Assembly: GCF_002799245.1 (NCBI RefSeq)
Contig: NZ_NEQV01000002.1
Span: 434,001 to 498,000, forward strand
DNA: 64,000 bases
Direction: 5' to 3'
Source of the DNA: Stenotrophomonas maltophilia
GTDB taxonomy: Bacteria; Pseudomonadota; Gammaproteobacteria; Xanthomonadales; Xanthomonadaceae
Notes under the pieces: generated by a model
The model's input: the letters and a program-made list of their open reading frames with translations, nothing else
What the model was told of the DNA's origin: nothing
Databases searched by the model: none
Made by a program: the position numbers and the translations under genes
Part shown: one piece after another, positions 1 through 9,484 of the stretch
Layout of the letters: each line of letters starts with the position of its first letter
Numbering within the stretch: position 1 is the stretch's first letter

Positions 1-1350
1 GGAATGCCCGCGCAAGGCATTCATGCCACCACCGGCCACGCCGATGTTGCCCAGCAGCAGCTGCACCATGGTGCCGGCACGCACGTTCTGCGCGCCCACC
101 GAATGCTGCGTCCAGCCCAGCGCGTACAGGATGGTCATCGCCTTGTCCTTGCCGGCGGTGGACGCGATCATCTCCCAGACCTGCCGGATGCTGTCGGCCG
201 GCGTACCGCAGATGCGCTCGACCATCTCCACGGTGTAGCGCGCGTAGTGCTGCTTGAGCAGGTTGTAGACGCAGCGCGGGTCCTTCAGCGTCGGGTCGCT
301 GCGCACGTAGCCATCATCGCCGTACACGTAGTCCCAGCTGGAACGGTCGTAGCTGCGCTTCTCTTCGTTGTAGCCCGAATACAGGCCGTCCTTGAAGGCG
401 AATTCGTCCTTCACCAGGAACGACATGTCGGTGTAGTTCAGTACGTATTCGTGCTGGATGCGGTCCTCGGTCAACAGGTAGTTGATCAGTCCGCCCAGGA
501 ACACGATGTCGGTACCGGTGCGGATCGGCGCGTACACGTCGGCCACCGCGGCCGAACGGTTGAAGCGCGGATCGACCACGATCAGCCGGGCCTTGTTGTG
601 CGCCTTGGCCTCGGTCACCCATTTGAACCCGCACGGATGCGCCTCGGCGGCATTGCCACCCATGATCAGGATCAGGTCGGCATTCTTGATGTCGACCCAG
701 TGATTCGTCATCGCACCACGGCCTAGCGTCGGGGCAAGACCTGCCACCGTCGGGCCGTGTCAGACACGTGCCTGGTTGTCGAATGCCAACATGCCGAGGG
801 AGCGGACGACCTTGTGGGTCAGTACCGCAGTTTCATTGCTGGTGGCCGAGGCCGCCAGCATGCCAGTGGTCAGCCAGCGGTTGACCGTCTGCCCGGCTTC
901 GTTCTTCTGCACGAAGTTGGCATCGCGGTCTTCCTTCATCAGCCGCGCGATGCGGTCCAGCGCATCGTCCCAGCTCAGCCGCTTCCACTCGTTCGAGCCC
1001 GGCGCCCGGTACTCGGGGTAGAGCAGGCGCGACTTGCTGTGGATGATGTCGGCCAGGCCGGCACCCTTCGGGCACAGCGTGCCGCGGTTGACCGGATGAT
1101 CCGGGTCACCCTCGATATGGAAGATGCTCGGCTCGGCGTTCTTGGCGCCATCGCCGAGGCTGTACATCAGGATGCCGCAGGCCACCGAACAGTACGTACA
1201 GGTGTTGCGGGTCTCGGTCGCGCGGGTCAGCTTGTATTGCCGGACCTCCGCGAGCGCGATGCCGGGCGCGAAGCCCATCAATGCCAGACTGGAGCCGACC
1301 AGGGTTGTCCCGGTCACTTTCAGGAACTGGCGGCGGCTCATCGATGGCAT
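1..1350 (-). CDS. fdnG: Formate dehydrogenase-N major subunit, selenoprotein (5' part, runs off window)
   Basis: This is the catalytic molybdopterin subunit of the respiratory, periplasm-facing formate dehydrogenase, which oxidises formate to CO2 and passes electrons through an Fe-S subunit and cytochrome b to quinone. The start ATG at 1350 follows AGGAGA with good spacing. The N-terminus has a twin-arginine signal (SRRQFLKV, residues 4-11) and then an Fe4S4 cysteine motif (CTYCSVAC). Codon 197 is an in-frame UGA at 760-762. The frame continues without interruption on both sides of it (NQARV-U-HGPTVAGLAP), exactly where E. coli FdnG carries selenocysteine. Reading through gives 450 codons to base 1, ending ALRGHS. 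A naive gene caller would split this gene or start it downstream of the UGA. The remaining subunits should lie to the left of the window. Confidence 0.95.
733..745 (-). promoter_or_regulatory. Bacterial SECIS hairpin for Sec197 of fdnG
   Basis: Read on the minus strand, the RNA after the UGA folds into a small hairpin, GGCA-GGUCU-UGCC. The loop GGUCU and its distance from the UGA (18 nt) match the E. coli fdhF SECIS that SelB binds. It lies inside the coding sequence. The hairpin and spacing are seen in the sequence; the SelB role is inferred from the family. Confidence 0.85.
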
Positions 1351-1410
1351 GCCGTTCTCCTGGGATGGCGGGGAGGCGCAGGCCTCCGGGCTGTCGTTGG
1401 GTACGGCCCG

Positions 1411-1416
1411 GTTATA
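1411..1416 (-). promoter_or_regulatory. Possible -10 box for fdnG
   Basis: TATAAC on the minus strand lies about 60 nt upstream of the fdnG start in an otherwise GC-rich intergenic stretch. No convincing -35 hexamer is visible. The rest of 1351-1640, between fdnG and gmk, shows no other clear feature. Confidence 0.35.
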
Positions 1417-1640
1417 GCACAGGCCCCCGGATGCCCATGTGGCACAAGGCCCTGCGCCTGCCGGACGGGCGCGCAACGGGGCCGCTCTGGTAAAGTTGCG
1501 TGCCCGCACCCCGGGGAGCCGTCTGCCGGGCCTGGTTCCAGGATGTTCCGCGCAGCCCCCGCCGTCCTGGCGCGATCCTCCGCGCCGGATCTGGAACATC
1601 GAGGAAAAATTTTGCGAAATCAACCAGTTGGGTTCCGTGC

Positions 1641-2306
1641 ATGAGCGCCCCGTCGAAGCCGTCGGACGCCGTTGCGCGCGGCACGCTGTACATCGTTGCC
1701 GCGCCCTCCGGTGCCGGCAAGAGCAGCATCGTCAACGCCACCCTGGCGCGTGACCCGCAGATCGCCCTGTCGATTTCCTTCACCTCGCGTGCGATGCGCC
1801 CGGGGGAAGTGAACGGCCAGCACTACCATTTCGTCTCTGCGGAAAAGTTCGAGGAGATGATCGCCGCCGGCGACTTCTTCGAGCATGCCTGGGTGCACGG
1901 CGACTGGAAGGGCACCGCCCGCCAGTCGGTGGAGCCGCAGCTGGCCGCTGGCCAGGACGTGCTGCTGGAGATCGACTGGCAGGGCGCGCAGCAGGTGCGC
2001 CAGCTGGTGCCGGGTACGGTCACTGTGTTCATCCTGCCGCCGTCCAAGCAGGCCCTGCAGGACCGCATGCGCAAGCGCGGCCAGGACAGCGAGGCAGTCA
2101 TCGCCCAGCGCCTGGGTGCGGCCCGTGACGAGATGCTGCACTTCAACGAGTTCGATTACGTCATTGTCAACGAGGTGTTCGACACCGCGGTGGACGAGCT
2201 GTGCGCCATCTTCACCGCCAGCCGCCTACGCCGGGAGGCCCAGAAGGTCCGCCACGCCGGCCTGATCCAGGCCCTGCTGACCCCCGATCCGGGCGCAACT
2301 GACTGA
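1641..2306 (+). CDS. gmk: Guanylate kinase
   Basis: This cytoplasmic enzyme phosphorylates GMP to GDP with ATP in purine nucleotide synthesis. The 221-residue product has the P-loop APSGAGKS at residues 21-28. It is followed by the GMP-binding part (SFTSRAMRPGEVNGQHYHFVS) and the lid region with RxxxR-type arginines (RMRKRG). Length is normal for the family. The ATG at 1641 is chosen because the frame upstream of it has no kinase homology and the protein then begins about 20 residues before the P-loop, as in relatives. No strong Shine-Dalgarno is visible. It is followed by rpoZ and spoT, a common gammaproteobacterial order. Confidence 0.96.
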   Translation: MSAPSKPSDAVARGTLYIVAAPSGAGKSSIVNATLARDPQIALSISFTSRAMRPGEVNGQHYHFVSAEKFEEMIAAGDFFEHAWVHGDWKGTARQSVEPQLAAGQDVLLEIDWQGAQQVRQLVPGTVTVFILPPSKQALQDRMRKRGQDSEAVIAQRLGAARDEMLHFNEFDYVIVNEVFDTAVDELCAIFTASRLRREAQKVRHAGLIQALLTPDPGATD

Positions 2307-2333
2307 TTCCAAAAGAATCGGGTGGGGGTTGGC

Positions 2334-2363
2334 TTGATTTTGTCCAGCCCCTGCCAGTACACT
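2334..2363 (+). promoter_or_regulatory. Predicted sigma70 promoter of rpoZ
   Basis: TTGATT (2334-2339) and TACACT (2358-2363) are separated by 18 nt, about 55 nt upstream of the rpoZ start, in the gap after gmk. Confidence 0.5.
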
Positions 2364-2416
2364 CCGTCCCCTTTCCCTCATTCGACTGAGCGGCCGACCG
2401 GTCGCCGGGAGCCCGT

Positions 2417-2716
2417 ATGGCCCGCATCACCGTAGAAGATTGCCTGGAAGTCGTTAACAACCGTTTCGAGCTGGTCATGATGGCATCCAAGCGTGCCCGC
2501 CAGCTCGCCAACGGCGTGCAGGCCACGCTGGACAACAGCGAGACCGAGGACAAGCCGACCGTGCTGGCGCTGCGCGAAATCGCCGCCCGCAAGATCGACA
2601 ACGCGCTGATCGACGAAGTCGAGAAGGCCGAGCGTGAGCGCGCCGAGCGCGAAGCGCTGGAGTGGGCTGCCGCGGAAGTGGTCGCCGACGAAGACATGTC
2701 CAAGAACGACGATTGA
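2417..2716 (+). CDS. rpoZ: RNA polymerase omega subunit
   Basis: Omega helps fold and assemble the beta' subunit and contributes to the first ppGpp-binding site of RNA polymerase. The 99-residue protein starts [20 protein letters not shown] and carries the conserved segment [10 protein letters not shown] followed by [15 protein letters not shown], both diagnostic of the family. The C-terminus is acidic and charged ([13 protein letters not shown]). It sits directly upstream of spoT, whose alarmone acts on the polymerase that omega belongs to. A strong hairpin after it suggests transcription largely ends before spoT. Confidence 0.97.
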   Translation: MARITVEDCLEVVNNRFELVMMASKRARQLANGVQATLDNSETEDKPTVLALREIAARKIDNALIDEVEKAERERAEREALEWAAAEVVADEDMSKNDD

Positions 2717-2748
2717 TCGCATCGATCAACGTAATCGTTGGATGTGCT

Positions 2749-2777
2749 GAAACAGCCCGCCCCGTGCGGGCTGTTTC
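2749..2777 (+). terminator. Hairpin terminator after rpoZ
   Basis: A 12-bp perfect stem, GAAACAGCCCGC with GCGGGCTGTTTC, closes on a 5-nt loop. The T residues fall within the distal stem rather than in a long tract, so termination may be partial. Confidence 0.7.
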
Positions 2778-2823
2778 GCATTCAGGATTTGCCGTAAACG
2801 TCGCGCTGGAATAGGCTGCGGGC

Positions 2824-4986
2824 ATGAACCCAGGCCCCACTGCCAAGGTCGCCGCAGCCCCGGCTGCCGCCGTACCCGACTACGTCCTCCAGCTTGAACG
2901 CGCCGCCCACTACCTGCCGCCGGAACAGCTGCCGCTGTTGCGCCGTGCCTGGGAAGTCGGAGCCTCCGCGCACGCTGGGCAGACGCGCAAGTCGGGCGAG
3001 CCCTATATCACCCATCCGGTGGCGGTGGCCCAGGTGCTGGCCGAGCTCGGCCTGGACGTGGAAGCGCTGATTGCTGCGATCCTGCACGACACCATCGAAG
3101 ATACCCCGCTGACCCGTGAGGCATTGGCTGCCGAGTTCGGCGAAGCTGTGGCCGAACTGGTCGACGGCGTCACCAAGCTGGACAAGCTGAAGTTCCGCGA
3201 CCGCCAGGAAGCGGCCGCCGAGAGCTTCCGCAAGATGCTGCTGGCGATGTCGCGCGACCTGCGCGTGATCATGATCAAGCTGGCCGACCGCCTGCACAAC
3301 ATGCGCACGCTGGGCGCGCAGAGCCGCGAAGCGCGCGGCCGCATCGCGCGCGAGACGCTGGAGATCTACGCGCCCATCGCCCAACGCCTGGGCATGAGCC
3401 TGGTCAAGAGCGAGCTGCAGAACCTGGGGTTCAAGGCGCTGTACCCGTGGCGCCACGCCATCATCGAAAAGCACATCCGCAGCCAGCCGGTGGTGCGCCG
3501 CGAAGCAATGGCGCAGGTGGAAGTGCAGCTGTCGCAGCGCCTGGCCAAGGAGGGGATCGAGCATCGGCTGATCAGCCGCATCAAGACCCCGTGGAGCATC
3601 TACAACAAGATGCGCGACGAGAACAAATCCTTCGACCAGGTGATGGATGTGTTCGGCTTCCGCCTGGTCGTGCGCAGCGTGCCCAGCTGCTACCACGCGC
3701 TGGGTTCGGTGCACGCCACCTTCAAGCCGCTGGACGGCCGCTTCCGCGACTTCATCGCCATTCCCAAGGCCAACGGTTACCAGTCGCTGCACACCGTGCT
3801 GTTCGGGCCGTATGGCTCTCCGATCGAAGTGCAGATCCGTACCGAGGAAATGGACCTGATCGCCGAACGCGGCGTGGCCGCGCACTGGACCTACAAGTTC
3901 GGTGGCGATTCGCCCAACAGCGCGCAGAGCCGCGCGCACGCCTGGATCGTCGAGCTGATCGACTCGCAGCGCGCTGCGGGGTCCTCGCTGGAGTTCCTCG
4001 ACAACGTCAAGGTCGACCTGTTCCCGGACGAGGTCTACCTGTTCACCCCGAAGGGCAAGATCCTGGCCCTGCCGCGCAATTCCACCGCGCTCGATTTCGC
4101 CTACGCCGTGCATACCGATGTCGGCAACATGGCCGTGGCCTCGCGCGTGGACAAGAAGCTGGTACCGCTGCGCACCAAGCTGGTGTCCGGGCAATCGGTG
4201 GAGATCATCACCGCACGCTCGGCCACGCCGAAGCCGCAGTGGCTGGAATTCGTGGTCACCAGCAAGGCACGCACCGCCATCCGCCACCAGCTCAAGCAGC
4301 TGGAGCACGAAGATGCCGTGCAGCTGGGCCACCGCATGCTCGACCGTGCGCTGGAGGCGATGGATTCGTCGCTGGAGCGGCTGCCGAAGGGGCGCCTGGA
4401 TGCGTTCCTGGCCGAGCACCGTTTCCCGCGCCTGGAGGCGCTGCTGGCCGAGGTCGCGCTGGGCAACTGGATGCCGACCCAGGCCGCGCAGGCGCTGATG
4501 GCCTACGCCGAACTGCGTGGCGGCCCGCATTCGCGCCACCACTCGCAGGAAAAGATCCTGATCAACGGCAGCGAGCGTGGCGTGGTCACCTTCGCCGGCT
4601 GCTGCCAGCCGATTCCCGGCGACGAGATCATGGGTTACCACACCGCCGGCAAGGGCATCGTGGTGCACCGCATGGACTGCCCGAACCTGGCCGAGCTGCG
4701 CAAGTCGCCCGAGCGCTGGGTGCCGATCGGCTGGGACACCACCGTCTCCGGCGACTACGACACCTCGCTGGTGGTGGAAGTGGAGAACGGCACCGGCGTG
4801 CTGGCGCAGCTGGCCGCCGCCATCGCGCAGAGCCATTCCAACATCGAGCGCGTGGACTACCTGGACCGCGACTTCAACGCCGCGGTGCTGGCGTTCAACA
4901 TCCAGGTGCGCGACCGCAATCACCTGGCCGAAGTGATGCGCCGCCTGCGCCGCCTGTCGGTCGTGCAGTCGGTGCGTCGCCAGTAA
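2824..4986 (+). CDS. spoT: Bifunctional (p)ppGpp synthetase/hydrolase
   Basis: This cytoplasmic enzyme makes and degrades the alarmones ppGpp and pppGpp in the stringent response. The 720-residue protein has the standard long RSH order. The HD hydrolase domain has H64 and the HDxxED motif (HDTIED, residues 88-93) intact, so hydrolase activity is expected. The synthetase domain lies around 250-340 (GFRLVVRSVPSCYHALG; FRDFIAIPKANGYQSLH), the TGS domain from about 400 (DEVYLFTPKGKI), a conserved CC-containing segment near 595 (FAGCCQPIPGDE) and a C-terminal ACT domain from about 645. The intact hydrolase motif favours SpoT over RelA. The ATG at 2824 is a few bases after the rpoZ terminator region. 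Confidence 0.96.
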   Translation: MNPGPTAKVAAAPAAAVPDYVLQLERAAHYLPPEQLPLLRRAWEVGASAHAGQTRKSGEPYITHPVAVAQVLAELGLDVEALIAAILHDTIEDTPLTREALAAEFGEAVAELVDGVTKLDKLKFRDRQEAAAESFRKMLLAMSRDLRVIMIKLADRLHNMRTLGAQSREARGRIARETLEIYAPIAQRLGMSLVKSELQNLGFKALYPWRHAIIEKHIRSQPVVRREAMAQVEVQLSQRLAKEGIEHRLISRIKTPWSIYNKMRDENKSFDQVMDVFGFRLVVRSVPSCYHALGSVHATFKPLDGRFRDFIAIPKANGYQSLHTVLFGPYGSPIEVQIRTEEMDLIAERGVAAHWTYKFGGDSPNSAQSRAHAWIVELIDSQRAAGSSLEFLDNVKVDLFPDEVYLFTPKGKILALPRNSTALDFAYAVHTDVGNMAVASRVDKKLVPLRTKLVSGQSVEIITARSATPKPQWLEFVVTSKARTAIRHQLKQLEHEDAVQLGHRMLDRALEAMDSSLERLPKGRLDAFLAEHRFPRLEALLAEVALGNWMPTQAAQALMAYAELRGGPHSRHHSQEKILINGSERGVVTFAGCCQPIPGDEIMGYHTAGKGIVVHRMDCPNLAELRKSPERWVPIGWDTTVSGDYDTSLVVEVENGTGVLAQLAAAIAQSHSNIERVDYLDRDFNAAVLAFNIQVRDRNHLAEVMRRLRRLSVVQSVRRQ

Positions 4987-5005
4987 CCCGCGCCGGCACC
5001 GATCC

Positions 5006-5068
5006 GTAGAGCCGAGCCCATGCTCGGCTGCTCTTGCCTGAAGCAGCCGAGCATGGGCTCGGCTCTAC
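5006..5068 (+). repeat. GTAG palindromic repeat (SMAG-type dimer)
   Basis: The element starts GTAGAGCCGAGCCCATGCTC and ends with the mirror image GAGCATGGGCTCGGCTCTAC around a short centre, giving a stable cruciform or RNA hairpin. It lies between spoT and the ridA promoter. Related copies recur throughout the window. Confidence 0.92.
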
Positions 5069-5142
5069 AGAGAGCGCACGGGGGCAGAGCCGTCTCCCGG
5101 CAGGCGTCGGATCCGCCCCCTGCCGATGCCGCCCCCACCCGG

Positions 5143-5148
5143 TACAAT
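5143..5148 (+). promoter_or_regulatory. Predicted -10 box of ridA
   Basis: TACAAT lies 37 nt upstream of the ridA ATG. The expected -35 position (around 5120-5126, TGCCGA) is a poor match. Confidence 0.45.
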
Positions 5149-5184
5149 CACCGCTCTGTTTTCCCCCAAGTACCGGAGCGACCC

Positions 5185-5571
<387 letters not shown>

Positions 5572-5578
5572 CCGCAAC

Positions 5579-7690
5579 GTGGCACGCAAGGCGGCGGTCA
5601 CCCCGGTCCTGTCACCGTCCGGCGAAGCATCCCTGGCGATGCTCGCGGGCGTCGGTCCGGCCGTGGCCGCCAAGCTGCAGGCGCGTGGCCTGGCCACACT
5701 GCAGGATCTCTGGCTTCACCTGCCGCTGCGCTATGAAGACCGGACCCGGCTGACCCGCATCGAAGACCTGCGTTCGGGCGTGCCGGCGCAGGTGGAAGTG
5801 CGGGTGGTCGCGGTCGAACGTGGCATGCGCTACCGGCCGATGCTGAAGGTGGCCGTGGAGGACGAAGGGCAGGGCAGCCTGGTGCTGCGCTTCTTCCATT
5901 TCCGCCAGCAGCAGGTCGGGCAGTTCGCGGTCGGCAACCGGCTGCGCTGCTTCGGCACGCCCAAGCCCGGCCACCTCGGCCTGGAAATCGTCCATCCCAG
6001 CTACCAGGTGCTGGGCCGCAACGATGATCCCGAACTCGGCGACCGCCTCGACCCGGTGTATCCCACCGTCGAAGGCGTCGGGCCGATGACGATGCGCAAG
6101 CTGATCGGCCAGGCCCTGGACCGCCTGCCCGAGGAAAGCACGCTGGAACTGCTGCCCAGCGGCTGGCTTGATGGCCTCGGACTGCCGTCGCTGCGCAGCG
6201 CGCTGCTGACCGTGCACCGGCCGCCGCCGGATGCCGACCTGGCTGCACTGGCCGCCGGCACCCACCCGGCGCAGCGCCGCCTGGCGATGGAAGAGCTGCT
6301 GGCCCATCACCTCAGCCTGCGTCGCCAGCGCATTGCGTTGCAGGCACACCATGCCCCGCCGCTGGCCGGCCCCGGCAAGCTGGCCAAGGCGCTGTTGAAG
6401 CAGCTGCCATTCGCCCTGACCGGTGCGCAGGCGCGTGTGTTCAAGCAGATCCGCGAAGACCTGTCGCGCCCCAGCCCGATGCTGCGGCTGGTGCAGGGCG
6501 ACGTCGGTTCGGGCAAGACCGTGGTCGCCGCGCTGGCCGCCATGCTGGCAGTGGAGCAGGGCAAGCAGGTCGCGCTGGCCGCACCCACCGAGCTGCTGGC
6601 CGAACAGCATCTCAACAACCTGCGCGGCTGGCTGGAGCCGCTGGGCGTGCGCATTGCCTGGCTGGCCGGCAAGGTCACCGGCAAGGCGCGCGCCAGGGTG
6701 ATGGAGCAGGTCGCCAACGGCGAAGCGCAGGTGGTGGTCGGTACCCACGCGCTGATGCAGGAGGCGGTGGTGTTCCAGGATCTGGCGCTGGCCATCGTCG
6801 ACGAACAGCACCGCTTCGGCGTGCATCAGCGGTTGGCCCTGCGCGACAAGGGCGCGGGCGGCAACAGCGTCCCGCACCAGCTGGTGATGACCGCCACGCC
6901 GATTCCGCGCACGCTGGCGATGTCCGAATACGCAGACCTGGATGTGTCGGCCATCGACGAGCTTCCGCCAGGGCGCACGCCGGTGCAGACCGTGGCACTC
7001 AACAATGACCGGCGCCCGGAGCTGATCGAGCGCATCGCGCTGGCCTGCCAGGAAGGGCGGCAGGTGTACTGGGTGTGCACGCTCATCGAGGAAAGCGAAG
7101 AGCTGGATGCCACCCCGGCGCAGGCCACCTACGAATCACTGCAGGCACTGCTGCCAGGTGTTCGCGTGGGGCTGGTGCATGGCCGCCTGAAAGCCGCCGA
7201 AAAGCTGGCGACGATGGTGGCGTTCAAGGCCGGCGATATCGACCTGCTGGTGGCAACCACGGTCATCGAAGTGGGTGTGGATGTACCGAATGCTTCGTTG
7301 ATGGTGATCGAGAACGCCGAGCGCCTCGGCCTGGCCCAGCTGCACCAGCTGCGCGGCCGCGTCGGTCGTGGTTCGGCGGTATCGCGTTGCGTGCTGCTGT
7401 ACCAGGCGCCGCTTTCGCAGATGGCGCGCGAGCGCCTGCAGACCATGCGCGAAACCAACGATGGTTTTGTCATCGCCGAGAAGGATCTGGAACTGCGTGG
7501 CCCCGGCGAACTGCTCGGCACGCGGCAGACCGGCCTGGCCGGTTTCCGCATTGCCGATCTGGCCCGCGACGCCGGCCTGCTGCCCGGCGTACACGACTTG
7601 GCCGAGCGCCTGCTGGCCCAGCAACCGGCGCTGGCGGATCGCGTGGTTGCACGCTGGATCGGCACCGCCGTGCGTTACGCCTCGGCCTGA
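5579..7690 (+). CDS. recG: ATP-dependent DNA helicase RecG
   Basis: RecG reverses stalled replication forks and branch-migrates Holliday junctions and R-loops. The 703-residue protein has an N-terminal wedge/OB domain (about 50-160), then superfamily 2 helicase motifs: Walker A GDVGSGKT near residue 306, the DEQH box (VDEQHRFGV) near 407, TATPIPRT (motif III) and the C-terminal motifs with QLRGRVGRG. The TRG motif region follows near GPGELLGTRQTG. A GTG at 5579, 7 nt after ridA, gives the normal N-terminus MARKA; no strong Shine-Dalgarno is present, which would fit translational coupling to ridA. A GTAG repeat array starts 5 nt after the stop. Confidence 0.94.
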   Translation: MARKAAVTPVLSPSGEASLAMLAGVGPAVAAKLQARGLATLQDLWLHLPLRYEDRTRLTRIEDLRSGVPAQVEVRVVAVERGMRYRPMLKVAVEDEGQGSLVLRFFHFRQQQVGQFAVGNRLRCFGTPKPGHLGLEIVHPSYQVLGRNDDPELGDRLDPVYPTVEGVGPMTMRKLIGQALDRLPEESTLELLPSGWLDGLGLPSLRSALLTVHRPPPDADLAALAAGTHPAQRRLAMEELLAHHLSLRRQRIALQAHHAPPLAGPGKLAKALLKQLPFALTGAQARVFKQIREDLSRPSPMLRLVQGDVGSGKTVVAALAAMLAVEQGKQVALAAPTELLAEQHLNNLRGWLEPLGVRIAWLAGKVTGKARARVMEQVANGEAQVVVGTHALMQEAVVFQDLALAIVDEQHRFGVHQRLALRDKGAGGNSVPHQLVMTATPIPRTLAMSEYADLDVSAIDELPPGRTPVQTVALNNDRRPELIERIALACQEGRQVYWVCTLIEESEELDATPAQATYESLQALLPGVRVGLVHGRLKAAEKLATMVAFKAGDIDLLVATTVIEVGVDVPNASLMVIENAERLGLAQLHQLRGRVGRGSAVSRCVLLYQAPLSQMARERLQTMRETNDGFVIAEKDLELRGPGELLGTRQTGLAGFRIADLARDAGLLPGVHDLAERLLAQQPALADRVVARWIGTAVRYASA

Positions 7691-7695
7691 TTCCT

Positions 7696-8451
7696 GTAGA
7701 GCCGGGCCCATGCTCGGCTGCCGTTCGCGTGGATGTGTCGACCAAGGTCGCCACCTGCCAACAGCCGCGGAAATCCACTGTAGAGCCGAGCCCGTGCTCG
7801 GCTGCCGTTCGCGCGGATGTGTCGACCAAGGTCGACACCTGCCAACAGCCGCGGAAATCCACTGTAGAGCCGAGCCCGCGCTCGGCCGCCGTTCGCGCGG
7901 ATGTGTCGACCAAGGTCGACACCTGCCAACAGCCGCGGAAATCCACTGTAGAGCCGAGCCCGCGCTCGGCTGCCGTTCGCGTGGATGTGTCGACCAAGGT
8001 CGACACCTACCAACAGCCGCGGAAATCCACTGTAGAGCCGAGCCCACGCTCGGCTGCCGTTCGCGTGGATGTGTCTACCAAGGTCGACACCTAGCAACAG
8101 CCGCGGAAATCCACTGCAGAGCCGAGCCCACGCTCGGCTGCCGTTCGCGCGGATGTGTCGACCAAGGTCGACACCTGCCAACAGCCGCGGAAATCCACTG
8201 TAGAGCCGAGCCCACGCTCGGCTGCCGTTCGCGTGGATGTGTCTACCAAGGTCGACACCTAGCAACAGCCGCGGAAATCCACTGCAGAGCCGAGCCCGCG
8301 CTCGGCTGCCGTTCGCGCGGATGTGTCGACCAAGGTCGACACCTGCCAACAGCCGCGGAAATCCACTGTAGAGCCGAGCCCATGCTCGGCTGCCGTTCGC
8401 GTGGATGTGTCGACCAAGGTCGACACCTGCCAACAGCCGCGGCATCCATGC
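7696..8451 (+). repeat. Tandem array of nine 84-bp composite GTAG units
   Basis: Units start at 7696, 7780, 7864, 7948, 8032, 8116, 8200, 8284 and 8368, an exact 84-bp period. Each contains a GTAG-type half element (GTAGAGCCGAGCCCATGCTC, with base changes) and, 25 nt on, the palindrome GTGTCGACCAAGGTCGACAC followed by CCTGCCAACAGCCGCGG. Units 5 and 7 (8032, 8200) are identical and share two changes (GTGTCTACC and CCTAGCAAC). Units 6 and 8 both begin GCAG and differ by one base. This shows that a two-unit, 168-bp block was duplicated. There are no unique spacers, so it is not a CRISPR array. It fills the gap between recG and the nucleoside hydrolase. Confidence 0.95.
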
Positions 8452-8532
8452 CCCGGCCGGCCGCCCCAACCCCGGTCTTGCAACGGTCATCATCCAGGTC
8501 CACACTTCGTTGCCGATCTGAAGACGGCAACG

Positions 8533-9471
8533 ATGACCCACAAGATCCCCCTGTTGATCGACACCGATCCCGGTGTGGACGACGCCCTGGCCCTGCTGAT
8601 GGCCTTTGCCGATGAACGGCATGACGTGGTCGCCCTGACCATCGCCGCCGGCAATGTCGGCCTGCAGTACACCGTCCGCAATGCCCTCAAGCTCTGCGAC
8701 ATCGTCGGCCGCGCCGACGTGCCGGTGTTTGCCGGCAGCCCGGATCCGCTGCTGCATCCCTCCGTCGACGCTGCCCACGTGCATGGCCGTGATGGCTACG
8801 GCGACGTGGACCTGCCGCCGCCGAGCCGCCAGGCTGAAGCCGAGCACGCTGCCCTGGCCATCCTGCGCCTGTCGCACGAACACGCCGGCGAACTGATGCT
8901 GGTGATGCTCGGCCCGCTGACCAACCTGGCGCTGGCGCTGAAGCTGGACCCGACCCTGCCCCAGCGCATCAAGCGCATCGTGGTGATGGGCGGTGCAGTC
9001 ACCTGCCACGGCAACATCACCCCGGCGGCCGAATTCAACATCGCCTTCGATCCGGAAGCCGCGCACGTGGTGTTCACCTCGTTCAAGCACCTGCTGGTGT
9101 CGGACTGGGAGGCCACGGTTGCCCACGGGCTGCCGCTGGAGGAGGCCGAAAAGTGGCTGCAGGCCGATTCCGATCGCGCCCGCTTCTACGAGCTGATCTC
9201 GCGCAAGACCCGTGGCCTGTCCGAAGACAGCAAGGGTGGCCGCTGGTATACCGCCGACGCAGTGGCCATGGCCTGGGCGCTGAACCCGGAAGGGCAGCTG
9301 CAGGTCGAGTCGCGGCCGCTGAACGTGGAGCTGAACGGAACGTTCAGCCGCGGGGCCACCATCGTCGACTGGAACCGCCAGACCGGCCAACCGGACAACT
9401 GCGATCTGCTGATGGCCTACGATCAGGGGCGTTTCGAGGCCCTGGTGCGCCAGGCCCTGGGCGCGGATTGA
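8533..9471 (+). CDS. Inosine-uridine preferring nucleoside hydrolase family protein
   Basis: Members of this family split ribonucleosides into base and ribose with a calcium-bound active site, for nucleoside salvage. The 312-residue protein has the diagnostic N-terminal metal-binding motif LIDTDPGVDDALAL (Asp10, Asp12, Asp16/17). It also has the conserved LGPLTNLA and VVMGGAV segments, NITPAAEFNIAFDPEAA, and a late metal Asp near 241 (RWYTADAVAMAWAL). The start ATG at 8533 is the last one before the DTDPG motif; earlier in-frame codons translate the 84-bp repeat array. Substrate preference (pyrimidine, purine or mixed) cannot be read from sequence alone. Confidence 0.9.
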   Translation: MTHKIPLLIDTDPGVDDALALLMAFADERHDVVALTIAAGNVGLQYTVRNALKLCDIVGRADVPVFAGSPDPLLHPSVDAAHVHGRDGYGDVDLPPPSRQAEAEHAALAILRLSHEHAGELMLVMLGPLTNLALALKLDPTLPQRIKRIVVMGGAVTCHGNITPAAEFNIAFDPEAAHVVFTSFKHLLVSDWEATVAHGLPLEEAEKWLQADSDRARFYELISRKTRGLSEDSKGGRWYTADAVAMAWALNPEGQLQVESRPLNVELNGTFSRGATIVDWNRQTGQPDNCDLLMAYDQGRFEALVRQALGAD

Positions 9472-9484
9472 AGTTCATTGCCCG

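Noticed and set aside
760..762. UGA in fdnG as a nonsense mutation or pseudogene.
   Set aside because: The alignment to known selenoproteins, the SECIS hairpin and the intact downstream frame favour selenocysteine.
2782..4923. 713-codon minus-strand open frame.
   Set aside because: It is antisense to spoT and shows no domain.
5020..5184. In-frame upstream extension of ridA.
   Set aside because: It translates the GTAG repeat and lies upstream of the TACAAT promoter box.
7696..8451. The array as a possible CRISPR.
   Set aside because: The units are nearly identical across all 84 bp with no unique spacers, and no cas gene is near.
7675..9390. Long minus-strand open frame with a repetitive 28-residue pattern across the array and the nucleoside hydrolase.
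   Set aside because: The pattern arises because the 84-bp repeat is a multiple of three. The frame continues antisense through a well-supported gene and has no start context.
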